Shown: positions 8,684 through 18,336, counted from the stretch's first letter. The stretch is 64,000 nucleotides of DNA from Sutcliffiella rhizosphaerae (GCF_917563925.1 NZ_CAKJTJ010000001.1:248001-312000), one strand, 5' to 3'. Program-made: numbers and translations. The notes: generated by a model not told the origin, from the letters alone.

Positions 8684-9452
8684 AAGAGATCACCTGCATT
8701 GGATCGATAAATTCATTATCTTTTTGAATCGCAAAATAAAACATCCCTTTAGACCCATCCTCTAAAATCGTAGTTTGTCCAATTACATCACCTGTTTCAA
8801 TAAAATCGTATAGTTTTACATCTACATTTTCTAATTGACCGTACCAGCTATAAGTTGCATCTGCATGCTGCACAATCACCGTTTTACCAATATCAGGTTT
8901 TTTACCGACAAAAGTAACCCTTCCGCTTTTCATCGCTTCTACTTTGGAATACGCAACTGTTTCTACCATAACCCCCTGCCCATTTGCTTCAAAACTCTCA
9001 AACACTTTACCAGAAGCAGGAATGACCAATTCTTCATCTGCTAAAGGCTTCTTATTGTTGGGTGGCAATGGCAACAGTGCAAGTGATTTTCCAAATTTGC
9101 CTTCATACCAATTGGAAAACGCCGTAAACTGAAAGCTTTCTTCCATTGTATTTAGAACAAACTGACGGGGCTTTTCCCATGTACCACCAGCAGGTTTTTG
9201 AAACATTATTGCCACAACCAACAAAAGGATAGCTGATGCTAAAATCTTAAAAAGAAAATTCCGGCCATTAAACAACGGATGATCCCGATTACCCTCCGGA
9301 CCCCCTTCAAAGGAAGAAAAGCTCGAACCACCGTATCGGTCTTCATCACGAAGTATATCACTAGATACTCTATCCCTAGCCGGAAGCCTCTGCTGCCTTT
9401 GCCGCTTCCGTTTGGCTGCCCTCTTTCTTATTTCCGCTAACCGATCATTCAT
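8676..9452 (-). CDS. spoIVFA: SpoIVFA, regulator of SpoIVFB (M23/LytM-like domain)
   Basis: 258-aa sporulation membrane protein that holds SpoIVFB inactive in the complex with BofA. A very basic N-terminus (KRAAKRKRQRQQR) precedes one transmembrane helix (about residues 71-88, FKILASAILLLVVAIMF), and the outside part is a degenerate M23/LytM fold (about 150-255, VFVGKKPDIGKTVIVQHADATYSWYGQLENVDV) without the full metal-binding set. It is first in the spoIVFAB pair. The sequence is longer and more charged at its N-terminus than the conserved core, which is common in this family. Confidence 0.88.
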   Translation of the reverse strand: MNDRLAEIRKRAAKRKRQRQQRLPARDRVSSDILRDEDRYGGSSFSSFEGGPEGNRDHPLFNGRNFLFKILASAILLLVVAIMFQKPAGGTWEKPRQFVLNTMEESFQFTAFSNWYEGKFGKSLALLPLPPNNKKPLADEELVIPASGKVFESFEANGQGVMVETVAYSKVEAMKSGRVTFVGKKPDIGKTVIVQHADATYSWYGQLENVDVKLYDFIETGDVIGQTTILEDGSKGMFYFAIQKDNEFIDPMQVISFE

Positions 9453-9649
9453 ACTAACACCCTTCCCACAAATAGGTTTGTACCATTTTATGACTTGTCC
9501 GGGAGGGATATGACGACAACAAGCTTTGCTTTTATAATCTATTAATTTTGGAAAACATATATGAACTTTTACAAGTTTTAGTATAATAGAAAGCAGGAAG
9601 AAAGTAGGATTAATGAAATGTTATAGATTTAATAAAAGAGGGGAAAACG

Positions 9650-10027
9650 GTGAGGACAATACATAACAACTGTAATCAAAAAGGTTTAACTTTAATAGAA
9701 ATTTTAGTTTCCATTGTCATACTAGGAATTATTTTTACAGGCATGCTAGGATTCTTTTCCCAAATGACTACATACTCCTCTCATGCTGATAATAGAATCA
9801 CTTCAATGAATTTAGCTGAGAAAGTATTGAATGAATACAAATCAACCGGCTCTTACCCAACAGAAGAACACATAATAAATGGGAAATCTTATTACCCTAA
9901 AGTAACTGAGCTTTCTGCACACCAAAGCTTGGATCTAATCTCGCTCCATGTGGAGATTTATTCTGACCCTACTCATTCAACATCCTCTTTATTAACGGAA
10001 CTTTATGGATATAAGGAAGGAAATTGA
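9650..10027 (+). CDS. Prepilin-like protein with type III signal (minor pilin candidate)
   Basis: 125 aa with a canonical prepilin N-terminus: a short polar leader ending in QKG, then LTLIEILVSIVILGIIFTG, so a prepilin peptidase should cut after Gly and the Glu at +5 is present. The remainder is short and resembles minor pilins of the type IV pilus/ComG class. The GTG start at 9650 follows GAGGGG. It overlaps nothing, and the next prepilin-like gene starts 1 bp after its stop. Its cognate machinery (pilB to pilO plus prepilin peptidase) is 10 kb away at 20.4-28 kb. The substrate role is inferred. Confidence 0.75.
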   Translation: MRTIHNNCNQKGLTLIEILVSIVILGIIFTGMLGFFSQMTTYSSHADNRITSMNLAEKVLNEYKSTGSYPTEEHIINGKSYYPKVTELSAHQSLDLISLHVEIYSDPTHSTSSLLTELYGYKEGN

Positions 10028-10028
10028 T

Positions 10029-10511
10029 ATGAAACAATACAGGAGCACTCAAGGGGGCTATGTCCTTCTTTACGTTTTGTTGACGATTGTTCTAATTGGA
10101 TTGTTTATTCCCCCTTTAATGAACGCCATTCTAACAAGTAATCAGCAATATAAAAAAACGGAAGAAATACTTCAGCATGAAAAACTTGCAGAGATGGGTA
10201 CCGTTTTTTTTGAAAAAACGGTCATCGACATTATTAAAAATTGGACGCCTTCTTCGGAAGATGTCAGCAAAGATCCGGATTATATAAAACAATATGTCCT
10301 AACCTATCTTGAAGATGAATTGCAAAAAGAAACATTTGACTCAGATTTTTTGAATACATCAGGCTATACAATCGCAATAACTGAAATAGGTTTAAATAAT
10401 ACCTCCAAGACAATTGCTTACAGGTTAACAACAACGTTCAATCAAAGAGAGCAAAAAATATTTGATCAAGAAATGTCCATTCCCAATGTAAATTTTATAT
10501 CAAGTGAATGA
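10029..10511 (+). CDS. Prepilin-like minor pilin, PilX/ComGG-like
   Basis: 160 aa from the ATG at 10029, which follows AAGGAAA and sits one base after the preceding stop. The N-terminus STQGGYVLLYVLLTIVLIGLFIPPLMN is a single hydrophobic helix behind a GG cleavage-like site, but it has no Glu at +5, as seen in PilX/ComGG-type minor pilins. The rest is a charged, mostly helical domain. It is paired with the preceding prepilin in a two-gene plus-strand operon inserted between spoIVFA and minD. No cysteine pair is visible. Confidence 0.6.
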   Translation: MKQYRSTQGGYVLLYVLLTIVLIGLFIPPLMNAILTSNQQYKKTEEILQHEKLAEMGTVFFEKTVIDIIKNWTPSSEDVSKDPDYIKQYVLTYLEDELQKETFDSDFLNTSGYTIAITEIGLNNTSKTIAYRLTTTFNQREQKIFDQEMSIPNVNFISSE

Positions 10512-10575
10512 CCACTTTATTTCCAAATTGAAAAACAAAAATTCTCTCCCCATACTATTTTTGTACAAAAATAAA

Positions 10576-10728
10576 GGCTGTTTTCGCAAACATTGTTGCT
10601 TTTACGAACATTATTAGATACTCGTAATAATCGTTACGTTACTGTAGTGCTCTTTTCCTGCATTTAGTTTCAGTCAAAAGGACAAGTTTTCAATGAACAT
10701 ACACGTAAAAATCTTTTAGAAAAGAGCC
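10576..10728. repeat. MITE-like short repeat, full copy
   Basis: About 153 bp between GGCTGTTTTCGCAAA (10576) and TTTTAGAAAAGAGCC (ending 10728), imperfect terminal inverted repeats matching at 12 of 15 positions. A shorter related copy starts at 12393 with GACTGTTTTCGCAAA. No coding capacity. It lies between the minor pilin pair and minD. Confidence 0.6.
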
Positions 10729-10735
10729 AAAATAA

Positions 10736-10766
10736 AAAAGACTGCCAATTATGATGGCGGTCTTTT
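10736..10766 (-). terminator. Terminator after minD (bidirectional)
   Basis: AAAAGACTGCC pairs with GGCGGTCTTTT (one G·T) across a 9-nt loop, with A/T flanks on both sides. It ends the minD transcript and may also end transcription from the pilin pair on the other strand. Confidence 0.8.
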
Positions 10767-10773
10767 CATTTTC

Positions 10774-11574
10774 TTATCGTACCCCAAAAAATTTCTTAAT
10801 TTTAAACATAACTCCCTTGCTCTCTTCTTCTAAAGATTGCAGTGGAACTGATTCACCTAAGATGCGACGGGCAATATTTCTGTATGAAATGGAGGCTTTG
10901 CTATTTGGGTCCATTACGATAGGCTCACCGCTATTGGATGCACGAATCACGCTGTCATCATCCGCTACTATTCCAATTATATCAATGGCAAGGATAGAGA
11001 CTATTTCATCCACATCGAGCATTTCTCCATTTTTCACCATATGGTTGCGGATTCTGTTCACTATCAGTCTTGGAGGTTGGATTTTCTCCTCTTTTTCTAA
11101 CAAACCGATTATGCGGTCTGCATCGCGTACAGAGGAAATTTCCGGTGTGGTTACAACGATAGCCATATCTGCACCAGCAATTGCATTTTGGAAGCCTTGC
11201 TCTATTCCAGCAGGACAGTCGATAATTATATAGTCATAGTCCTGTTTTAATTCCATAATCAATTTTTTCATTTGATCCGGCTTTACGGCCGATTTGTCAC
11301 TTGTTTGGGCAGCCGGCAGGAGCTTCAAGCATTCAAAGCGCTTATCGTTGATTAAAGCTTGATGAGTTTTGCAACGTCCTTCTACAACGTCGACTAGGTC
11401 ATAGATGATCCGGTTTTCGAGTCCCATGACAACATCCAAATTTCTAAGTCCAATATCTGTATCCACTAAACATACTCTTTTTCCTTGTAAAGCAAGAGCC
11501 GTGCCGATATTTGCAGAAGTTGTCGTCTTGCCGACTCCACCTTTACCAGATGTAATTACGATAGCCTCTCCCAC
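10774..11574 (-). CDS. minD: Septum site-determining ATPase MinD
   Basis: Deviant Walker-A ATPase that recruits MinC to the membrane to block polar septation. 266 aa; the motif GKGGVGKTTTSANIG is at about residues 10-24, followed by DTDIGLRNLDVVMG, the IIDCPAGIE switch, and a C-terminal amphipathic membrane-targeting helix (MFKIKKFFGVR). minC is directly upstream (3-bp gap). The MinCD pair is at the end of the mreBCD-minCD cluster, as in B. subtilis. Confidence 0.97.
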   Translation of the reverse strand: MGEAIVITSGKGGVGKTTTSANIGTALALQGKRVCLVDTDIGLRNLDVVMGLENRIIYDLVDVVEGRCKTHQALINDKRFECLKLLPAAQTSDKSAVKPDQMKKLIMELKQDYDYIIIDCPAGIEQGFQNAIAGADMAIVVTTPEISSVRDADRIIGLLEKEEKIQPPRLIVNRIRNHMVKNGEMLDVDEIVSILAIDIIGIVADDDSVIRASNSGEPIVMDPNSKASISYRNIARRILGESVPLQSLEEESKGVMFKIKKFFGVR

Positions 11575-11577
11575 TTA

Positions 11578-12264
11578 TTACATTCTCCTTTCAAGCCGAG
11601 TTAACATCGGTCTAAGTTGTGAAAGCAATTGTAAGCGGTCTATGACAATTTGTTCTTGGTGGTCAATATAGGCACATTCCATCTCGCTGCTTCCTTCGAG
11701 CTGTTCACTTAGGTCTGGAGCGCGATTAATGATGTCATGAATGGAAAGTAAGGTCGGTTTCATCAAACTTGCGGCTATGACGGACTCCCTTTTTCCTTGA
11801 AGCCCCGCATAAGCACTTCCCCTAAGGGCGCCAAGGATGAAAATATTACCTCCAGCCTTAACAGTACCTCCGGGGTTAACATCCCCTATAAGGAGAAGAT
11901 CACCTTCTACCTCCAGTACTTGACCTGAGCGAATCATTTTGGCAACCGGTACAATTTCCGTTTCCTTTTTCCATTGAATTGCCTGTTCTTTCGTCACGAC
12001 ATTACTTTCGATTTCTTCCACGATAAAATTCTTCTTACTTCTTATGACATTTCGTAATTTTTCTTGTTGTTTATTCGATAAATAACGATTCCCTACTCTT
12101 AAACGAACTCCCAAGAGCGGAGACTCGTCCGGATTTTTGTTCGACGTTAGTTTTGCTTCTATTTCAGCTAAAAGCTCTTGAAATGAGCAAGTATCATCGA
12201 GATGCAGGATTAGGCCCTCTTTCGTGCCTTTAATGGTTACATACTGTTGTTTTTGTCTATTCAC
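11578..12264 (-). CDS. minC: Septum site-determining protein MinC
   Basis: FtsZ assembly inhibitor, 228 aa. The N-terminal domain (QQYVTIKGTKEGLILHLDD) and the C-terminal beta-helix domain (LLIGDVNPGGTVKAGGNIFILGALRG) are canonical. I place the start at the GTG at 12264 (VNRQKQQYVTIKG): a GAGGTGA site lies 5 nt upstream, and homologues begin here; an upstream in-frame start would add 11 unconserved residues. minD follows 3 bp later. Confidence 0.95.
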   Translation of the reverse strand: MNRQKQQYVTIKGTKEGLILHLDDTCSFQELLAEIEAKLTSNKNPDESPLLGVRLRVGNRYLSNKQQEKLRNVIRSKKNFIVEEIESNVVTKEQAIQWKKETEIVPVAKMIRSGQVLEVEGDLLLIGDVNPGGTVKAGGNIFILGALRGSAYAGLQGKRESVIAASLMKPTLLSIHDIINRAPDLSEQLEGSSEMECAYIDHQEQIVIDRLQLLSQLRPMLTRLERRM

Positions 12265-12358
12265 GACCTTCACCTCAACAAGTATATAATTCGACATCGC
12301 CCTTCTATTTCCTTTTTCCTAATAATAAAAAAAGATTAGTAGAATGAGTATGTATATG

Positions 12359-12387
12359 AAAAGCCCAGCTATAAATGTTGGGCTTTT
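12359..12387 (-). terminator. Terminator-like hairpin between mreD and minC
   Basis: AAAAGCCCAGC pairs with GTTGGGCTTTT around a 7-nt loop. It suggests that minCD can be transcribed separately from mreBCD in this organism, unlike the simple readthrough operon of textbook maps. Confidence 0.75.
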
Positions 12388-12392
12388 CTGAA

Positions 12393-12467
12393 GACTGTTT
12401 TCGCAAATTTTGTAGCTTTTCCATTCATTACAAGAAGCTAGTAATAAGCTTTATTTGGAAAAAGCCC
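12393..12467. repeat. MITE-like short repeat, shortened copy
   Basis: Starts with GACTGTTTTCGCAAA and shares TTGTAGCTTTT and GTAATAA segments with the copy at 10576-10728, but is only about 75 bp and ends in GGAAAAAGCCC. Probably an internally deleted copy of the same element; both sit in 3' intergenic spaces of the min/mre cluster. Confidence 0.5.
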
Positions 12468-12470
12468 TTC

Positions 12471-12992
12471 TTAAAGTTCATCTTTTTGATCAATTGCCAA
12501 TCGCTCCATAAACAGTTTGATTGGAAATAATAGCACAATTGCAATAATAGCATTAAAACCAAGTGTTGGAAGTAATCTTACGGAAACAAAATCTGAATGT
12601 GTCATTATAGTGGATCCAATTAACGAATGAATACCAAATACAATATGTTCGGTTATTGTGATAGATAGTAGTATCATAATAAAAGAAATAATATAGTTCG
12701 TATTAACAAATCGTAATATTCCAGACACAATATATACGGAAATTCCGAAAGCAAACAAATACACTCCCAGTATCTCCGTATAGACTATATCATAGAGAAA
12801 TCCGAAAAGCATTGCACATATTAGACCAACATAGGGACTAGTGTAGATAGCACACAATGTGATGACAATAAGCATATATCTCGGAACAATCACCCAATCT
12901 TGATTTATGGTGAGAAGCCCAAAGAAGTCGACACTAATGCTTTCTAAAATAAATAGACATAGAATCAGGGCTGGTAGGACATACTTCCTCAC
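12471..12992 (-). CDS. mreD: Rod shape-determining membrane protein MreD
   Basis: 173-aa integral membrane protein with about five hydrophobic helices, part of the elongasome with MreB and MreC. Sequence is poorly conserved in this family; the assignment rests on size, hydrophobicity (LICAMLFGFLYDIVYTEILGVY) and position after mreC. Its GTG start overlaps the mreC stop by 4 nt, so it is translationally coupled. Confidence 0.9.
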   Translation of the reverse strand: MRKYVLPALILCLFILESISVDFFGLLTINQDWVIVPRYMLIVITLCAIYTSPYVGLICAMLFGFLYDIVYTEILGVYLFAFGISVYIVSGILRFVNTNYIISFIMILLSITITEHIVFGIHSLIGSTIMTHSDFVSVRLLPTLGFNAIIAIVLLFPIKLFMERLAIDQKDEL

Positions 12993-13879
12993 TCAGAGTC
13001 ACCCTCTTCTGATGTTTCTTCTTCTGGTTCAGGTTCATTTCCCGTCATCAGCGTTCTTTCGATAATCATTACTTGACTGATGTTATAAAAATCTGCTGCT
13101 GGTTTTACATAAGCCATTTGTGTCAATCCGTATTCATCTGCAACTACTTCAGTTATTTCGCCAATCATTAATCCTTCTGGGAAAACTCCACCAAGACCTG
13201 AGGATAATACTACTTCCCCTTCTTGTACATTTGCTTGATGCGGAATTCTTTTTAATAGAAGAGCTGCTTTTTCTTCATCATAGCCTTCTATTAAACCAAA
13301 AATCTCTTCTTCGCCTTGTATGTAAGCAGAAATACGATTTTTAGGATCAAGTGAACTTAGTAGTTGTACAGTTGATGTAAAGGCATTGGCATGTTTGATT
13401 TTTCCAATCAACCCACCAGACGTGACAACTGCCATGTCTTTTTCAACACCATTTTGCTTACCTTTATTAATGGTTATTTGTTCTACCCACTGATCTGGGT
13501 TTCTTGCAATGACAGTTGCAGGCATTGGCTCATAGTCTCTAAGTGACTCCATCTCACCAATAACTTCTCTAAACTGTTCATTTTCGTTTTCTAGTTTTTG
13601 CACTTTCGTTTCTAAGAGAGCATATTCTTCCAGTCTAGCACGTAGCAGTTTGTTTTCCTCATACGTATCTTTTAAATATCCTACATTATCAAAGAAGCCC
13701 GCTACAAAATGTGCAGGCCTATAAAAGATAGATTGGACAAAGCCAGTTGAGTCTTTAACGAACTGTTCTGGCCATGTCAAATCGTCCCGTTCTTTCAAAG
13801 AAAAACCAATCAATGCCACTAGAAAAATTAAGCTCACCAACAAAATAATCAATCTTTTATTGAGAAAAAATTGTGGCAT
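12989..13879 (-). CDS. mreC: Rod shape-determining protein MreC
   Basis: Bitopic scaffold of the elongasome, 296 aa. One N-terminal transmembrane helix (about residues 9-26), a coiled coil (about 70-115, KLLRARLEEYALLETKVQKLENENEQF), then the beta-barrel periplasmic-like domain (TVIARNPDQWVEQITINKGKQNGVEKDMAV). An acidic tail (EPEPEEETSEEGDSE) ends it. It follows mreB by 14 bp. Confidence 0.96.
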   Translation of the reverse strand: MPQFFLNKRLIILLVSLIFLVALIGFSLKERDDLTWPEQFVKDSTGFVQSIFYRPAHFVAGFFDNVGYLKDTYEENKLLRARLEEYALLETKVQKLENENEQFREVIGEMESLRDYEPMPATVIARNPDQWVEQITINKGKQNGVEKDMAVVTSGGLIGKIKHANAFTSTVQLLSSLDPKNRISAYIQGEEEIFGLIEGYDEEKAALLLKRIPHQANVQEGEVVLSSGLGGVFPEGLMIGEITEVVADEYGLTQMAYVKPAADFYNISQVMIIERTLMTGNEPEPEEETSEEGDSE

Positions 13880-13893
13880 GACTTAACACCTTC

Positions 13894-14934
<1,041 letters not shown>

Positions 14935-15104
14935 CTATAGCATAATAGTGGTAAATGAAAAATAAATATAACGGACGAAGCCTGCCCTAATAATTTTCAT
15001 AAACATGTGGAATTAAATATTGTGTAGAAGTTGATGTGAAAAGAAGGTTGTCCTTCCAAACTCATGAGTAATATTATATCGTAGGATATGAAAAAAGCAT
15101 AGTA

Positions 15105-15245
15105 TTACATATAGCCTTTTTCTTTCAAACTGATAAATTTCTGATCACCAATAATTAGATGATCCAATAGCTCGATACCAATCAGCTTTCCGCACTCGCT
15201 AAGTCGCTTCGTTACGTCAATATCCTCCTTGCTTGGTGCGGGGTC
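15105..15245 (-). CDS. radC: radC, 3' exon (after the group II intron)
   Basis: Encodes [19 protein letters not shown] ... LKEKGYM, the C-terminal 46 residues of the RadC/YsxA JAMM-domain protein. Joined to the 5' exon at 17779, the codons read HNHPSG-DPAPS without loss, which restores the JAMM metal motif HxH ... D. The joined protein is 232 aa, the same as B. subtilis RadC (231). Without splicing the protein would end three codons into the intron. The exact biochemical role of RadC is unsettled. Confidence 0.9.
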   Translation of the reverse strand, partial: DPAPSKEDIDVTKRLSECGKLIGIELLDHLIIGDQKFISLKEKGYM

Positions 15246-15306
15246 GTAGGGTAGGGAGCATGCGCCTTACTTTGTCTCCAAAGCAGGTCTCACAGTCCCC
15301 CCCTCA

Positions 15307-15340
15307 GAACCGTACGTACACCTTTCAGCGTATACGGCTC
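15307..15340 (-). ncRNA. Group II intron domain V
   Basis: The 34-nt catalytic hairpin: on the minus strand it begins GAGCCGTATACGCTGAAAGG and ends GTACGTACGGTTC, the standard domain V layout with a GAAA tetraloop. It overlaps the last 16 nt of the HNH reading frame. Confidence 0.93.
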
Positions 15341-15582
15341 GCCAGTTGATTAATCGGAATTTGTTTCTCATGGTGGTCATGATGGCACTTAAAACAAAGG
15401 ACAATTGTCTTTCGATTCCGTTCAATCATAATTTTGTCCAAATATTTTAAGTTTGATTTCTTTTTCAAGTCCTTCAACTTTCGTACATGATGGACCTCCA
15501 TCTGACCTTCTGTTGCACCACACGCTTCACACTTGTTCCCCAATAGTCGCCTTTCAAATTCTGTTCTACCTGAATATTTCAA
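15325..15582 (-). pseudogene. HNH endonuclease domain of the intron protein, out of frame with its reverse transcriptase
   Basis: The reading frame encodes KYSGRTEFERRLLGNKCEACG ... MEVHHVRKLKDLK ... CFKCHHDHH, the zinc/HNH endonuclease domain normally fused to the C-terminus of group II intron proteins. It is in another frame than the reverse transcriptase: in its frame the upstream bases read ...KADSPEIDTFVNTLKYSG, a normal linker, whereas the RT frame stops at 15600. A single indel near 15605-15630 explains the split. No slippery heptamer suggests programmed frameshifting. No start with a good ribosome binding site is seen, so it is probably not made separately. Confidence 0.75.
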
Positions 15583-15599
15583 CGTATTTACAAATGTAT

Positions 15600-17207
15600 C
15601 TATTTCAGGAGAATCGGCTTTAATGCACCTTTATGTTTAGGAAGATCTTTGAGTTTCACAAACTGATGAATTTTTTCATTGCCCTGTTTATCTTTCCTAA
15701 CAATGCATAAGACTCCCTGTTTGTGTACCCTCATGCTCGAAGTAACCTTCTTAGAGGTACTTCTGCGTGTATTGGCAATGGTTTTTATAAAACTACTTTC
15801 TGCTAAATAAAACAACTTATCAAGATGATGGTAATTATTTGCTAGCTTGTAGTAGTTTGCAATTCCTCTTAGTTCAGCATTATAGGTTAACAGAATTTCA
15901 ATTTCCGAATTGTTAATAAGTTTGGCTCGATGTATATTTTTGAAGTTGTCGAGATTTCCATAACCATTTGTTAAGGCAAATTCTTTTATTCTTTTTTCGG
16001 GAATTTCCAATTTAATTGCTCCTGAAAGAGTTCTCTTTTTTAATGGATGTTTTTGATTTTTATACGCGACCCTAGTGACCTTTACTTCAGCCCACTTACA
16101 AAATTCATATCCAAGAAAGGGAATGGGATTTTCCAGATGGGTGATAAGTGTTTTTTCTTCACTTAATTCAAGGTGTAGTTCTTGTTTAAGGAAATCCTTT
16201 ATCCTATCCTTTACATTGATTGCACTATCTTTGGAACCAGCTATCCCTATTACAAAATCATCTGAATAACGGACATATTTCATTCTTTGATAGTTATTAT
16301 CCATTGGGTCGACTGAGGGTATTAGAACTTGTTTACGCTTAAGTTCTTCGATTGTTTTTATAAATCCCTCTCTGCCTTCCCACAATTGATGTCCATTTTT
16401 CTCATCAAGTCTTTTAGCTCTTCGGGAGAGTGTCCTGATTTCTGAGCGTATACGAGTGTATTCTTTATTTCTTTCCCTTATTTTACCTTTATCAAAATTT
16501 TCCATTTGTTTTTCCATGAATAGGTCAAACTCATGAAGGTAGACATTGGCTAGTAAAGGTGAAATAATACCGCCCTGTGGTGTACCGCTGTAAGTTTTAT
16601 AATAAGTCCAATTCTCTATTACACCACTTGTTAGTGCATTGTGAATAAGCAAAAGGAAACGATGGTCATTGATTCTCTTAGAGATAAGATTTAATAATAC
16701 AGAATGGTCAATATGGTCGAAGAAGCCTTTAATGTCTCCTTTAATACACCATGTTAACCCTTTCCATGTGTTCTTAATTTGGGACAATGCTGTATGACAA
16801 CTTCTTCCCTCTCTAAATCCATGGGAATTATCTGAGAATGTTGGTACATAAACGTTTTCCAAAATCATTCTCATTACTTCCTGTACTAACTTATCTTTGA
16901 AGTTAGGAACCCCTAAAGGTCTCTTTTTACCATTCGTTTTCGGAATATAAACTCTTCTTACAGGTGCAAAGCGAAACGTCCCTTTCTTAAGTTGTTCAAT
17001 GATTTCATCAATCTTTTGTAAACTAAAACCATCGATTGTTTCTTCGGACGTTCCTTTTGTTAGATTCCCAGCATTCGGATATACCTTTGCATATGCCTTA
17101 ATCCATAATTCTCTTTTATACATGAGACGGTAACAATCCGTTATTGTTTTACCACTTTGAGAAACATTCCTTATAACGTCCAACTGATGAAATGGATTTG
17201 TAGCCAT
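15600..17207 (-). CDS. ltrA: Group II intron-encoded reverse transcriptase/maturase
   Basis: 535 aa from the ATG at 17207 (an ATG 6 nt further upstream is too close to the AAAGGAG site). RT domain blocks are clear: RPLGVPNFKDKLVQEVMRMIL, HGFREGRSCHTAL, WCIKGDIKGFFDHIDH, TYYKTYSGTPQGGIISPLLANVYL split across the palm. The catalytic box reads YSDD in place of the usual YADD. The thumb/maturase X region follows. The HNH domain expected at the C-terminus is cut off by a frameshift (separate entry), so the protein should support splicing, while second-strand cleavage would be lost. Mobility by nicking-independent routes remains possible. Confidence 0.92.
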   Translation of the reverse strand: MATNPFHQLDVIRNVSQSGKTITDCYRLMYKRELWIKAYAKVYPNAGNLTKGTSEETIDGFSLQKIDEIIEQLKKGTFRFAPVRRVYIPKTNGKKRPLGVPNFKDKLVQEVMRMILENVYVPTFSDNSHGFREGRSCHTALSQIKNTWKGLTWCIKGDIKGFFDHIDHSVLLNLISKRINDHRFLLLIHNALTSGVIENWTYYKTYSGTPQGGIISPLLANVYLHEFDLFMEKQMENFDKGKIRERNKEYTRIRSEIRTLSRRAKRLDEKNGHQLWEGREGFIKTIEELKRKQVLIPSVDPMDNNYQRMKYVRYSDDFVIGIAGSKDSAINVKDRIKDFLKQELHLELSEEKTLITHLENPIPFLGYEFCKWAEVKVTRVAYKNQKHPLKKRTLSGAIKLEIPEKRIKEFALTNGYGNLDNFKNIHRAKLINNSEIEILLTYNAELRGIANYYKLANNYHHLDKLFYLAESSFIKTIANTRRSTSKKVTSSMRVHKQGVLCIVRKDKQGNEKIHQFVKLKDLPKHKGALKPILLK

Positions 17208-17778
17208 ATTCATGACTCCTTTCTCAATGACGTTAACATCAACCTGTCTCCCTTCCCCCTGCTAAACTCATTACAAGCAAACGTTGGGTACTATGGAGAC
17301 TCCGTTACCGTATGCAATTTTCATAGACCTATGTCTAATAGCCAATCGGCACTCGCACTTAGGTAATCCCTGCATTATGACATAATTTTAGTTACGTGGT
17401 GGTTAGGTATCCCTTTTGACGGTTTCCTCTAGTCGAGGATTGAAGGACAAACCTTACTATGGACAGGAAAGCGGCGATTTCCAACAGACGCTCAGGAGAT
17501 ACGTCTTCCATTTTGTCCTCATTGCCTGTTAACTACCGTAGACAACGGCGCACCCACCGCTCATTCGTCTAGGATTCAAGCAGTATAGCTTTTACCATAC
17601 ACCACTTGGTCTGAAGAACTGACTCGACATTAGATAGTTTTGTCGTCTTTTCTCCTTTTCACATCATGCTCTGTTCCCTCTATGAGTTTCCTCTCAAGGT
17701 AAGATGCTGACCATAGAACATTGTAAGGAGTTCTAGATTACAAAGTAATCACTAAAATTACGCACCTTACAGGCGCAC

Positions 17779-18336
17779 TCCACTAGGATGGTTGTGCAAA
17801 CAGATGAAAGAAGCAGCTGACCTCCTGAAAGCTTCCTTGAACACCTCGCGAGGGTGCACGATGCTAGCATTTAAGCTTCCAATGAAGATGGTTTGTTGAT
17901 GCAATACTTGATTTTTCGTATTCAAATAAAGACAAACAAAATGCTCTTGGGAGAGAAAACGCATATCTTCCATCACATAGTTTGCAGCGTCCTCTGGCGA
18001 CCTTATGACATAGCGATCTTCGTATTGAACCCGGTGTATTCTTCTACCAAGCTCCACAGCAGCCATAATTTGGATCGCCTTAACATTCCCGATGCCTTTT
18101 AAATTTGTGATTTCTTCAATAGATGCATCCTTCAGAAGTCGTAGTCCTTCAAAATTAGTAAGTAACTTATTAGCAAGCTGTAATACAGACTCTTCCTTGG
18201 ATCCTGTTCGGAGTAAAATCGCCAGTAGCTCATGATTGGATAGGCTCTTTGGTCCGTCTTGGATCATACGTTCTCGCGGCCTTTGGTCTTCGGGATAATC
18301 CTTTATCATTAAAGTAGTTGAAGTAGGTGTTTCCAA
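17779..18336 (-). CDS. radC: radC, 5' exon (JAMM-domain protein RadC/YsxA)
   Basis: First 186 codons of RadC: an N-terminal helix-hairpin-helix region (about residues 20-85, SNHELLAILLRTG ... ITNLKGIGNVKAIQIMAA) and the start of the JAMM (MPN) domain with FVCLYLNTKNQVLHQQ and FICLHNHPSG at the end. The group II intron begins right after the Gly codon of HNHPSG. The TTG start at 18336 follows a GGAGG site by 9 nt. maf is 45 bp upstream on the same strand. Confidence 0.92.

Larger units (their letters stand above)
15246..17778 (-). mobile_element. Group II intron inserted in radC
   Basis: 2533 bp on the minus strand. The 5' end GTGCGCC (17778 downwards) matches the group II GUGYG boundary, and the 3' end ...CCCTAC (15246) gives the AY terminus. 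Removal joins radC exactly in frame. Domain V is at 15307-15340, the maturase-type reverse transcriptase sits in domain IV at 15600-17207, and the 570 bp before it (17208-17778) is the structured domain I-IV region with no other gene. The intron has the same orientation as radC, as splicing requires. The boundaries come from radC coding restoration and are exact to the base under that assumption. Confidence 0.93.

Noticed and set aside
15600-15640. Programmed frameshift joining the intron RT and HNH domains
   Set aside because: No slippery heptamer or downstream pseudoknot is apparent at the junction; a plain indel is the simpler reading.
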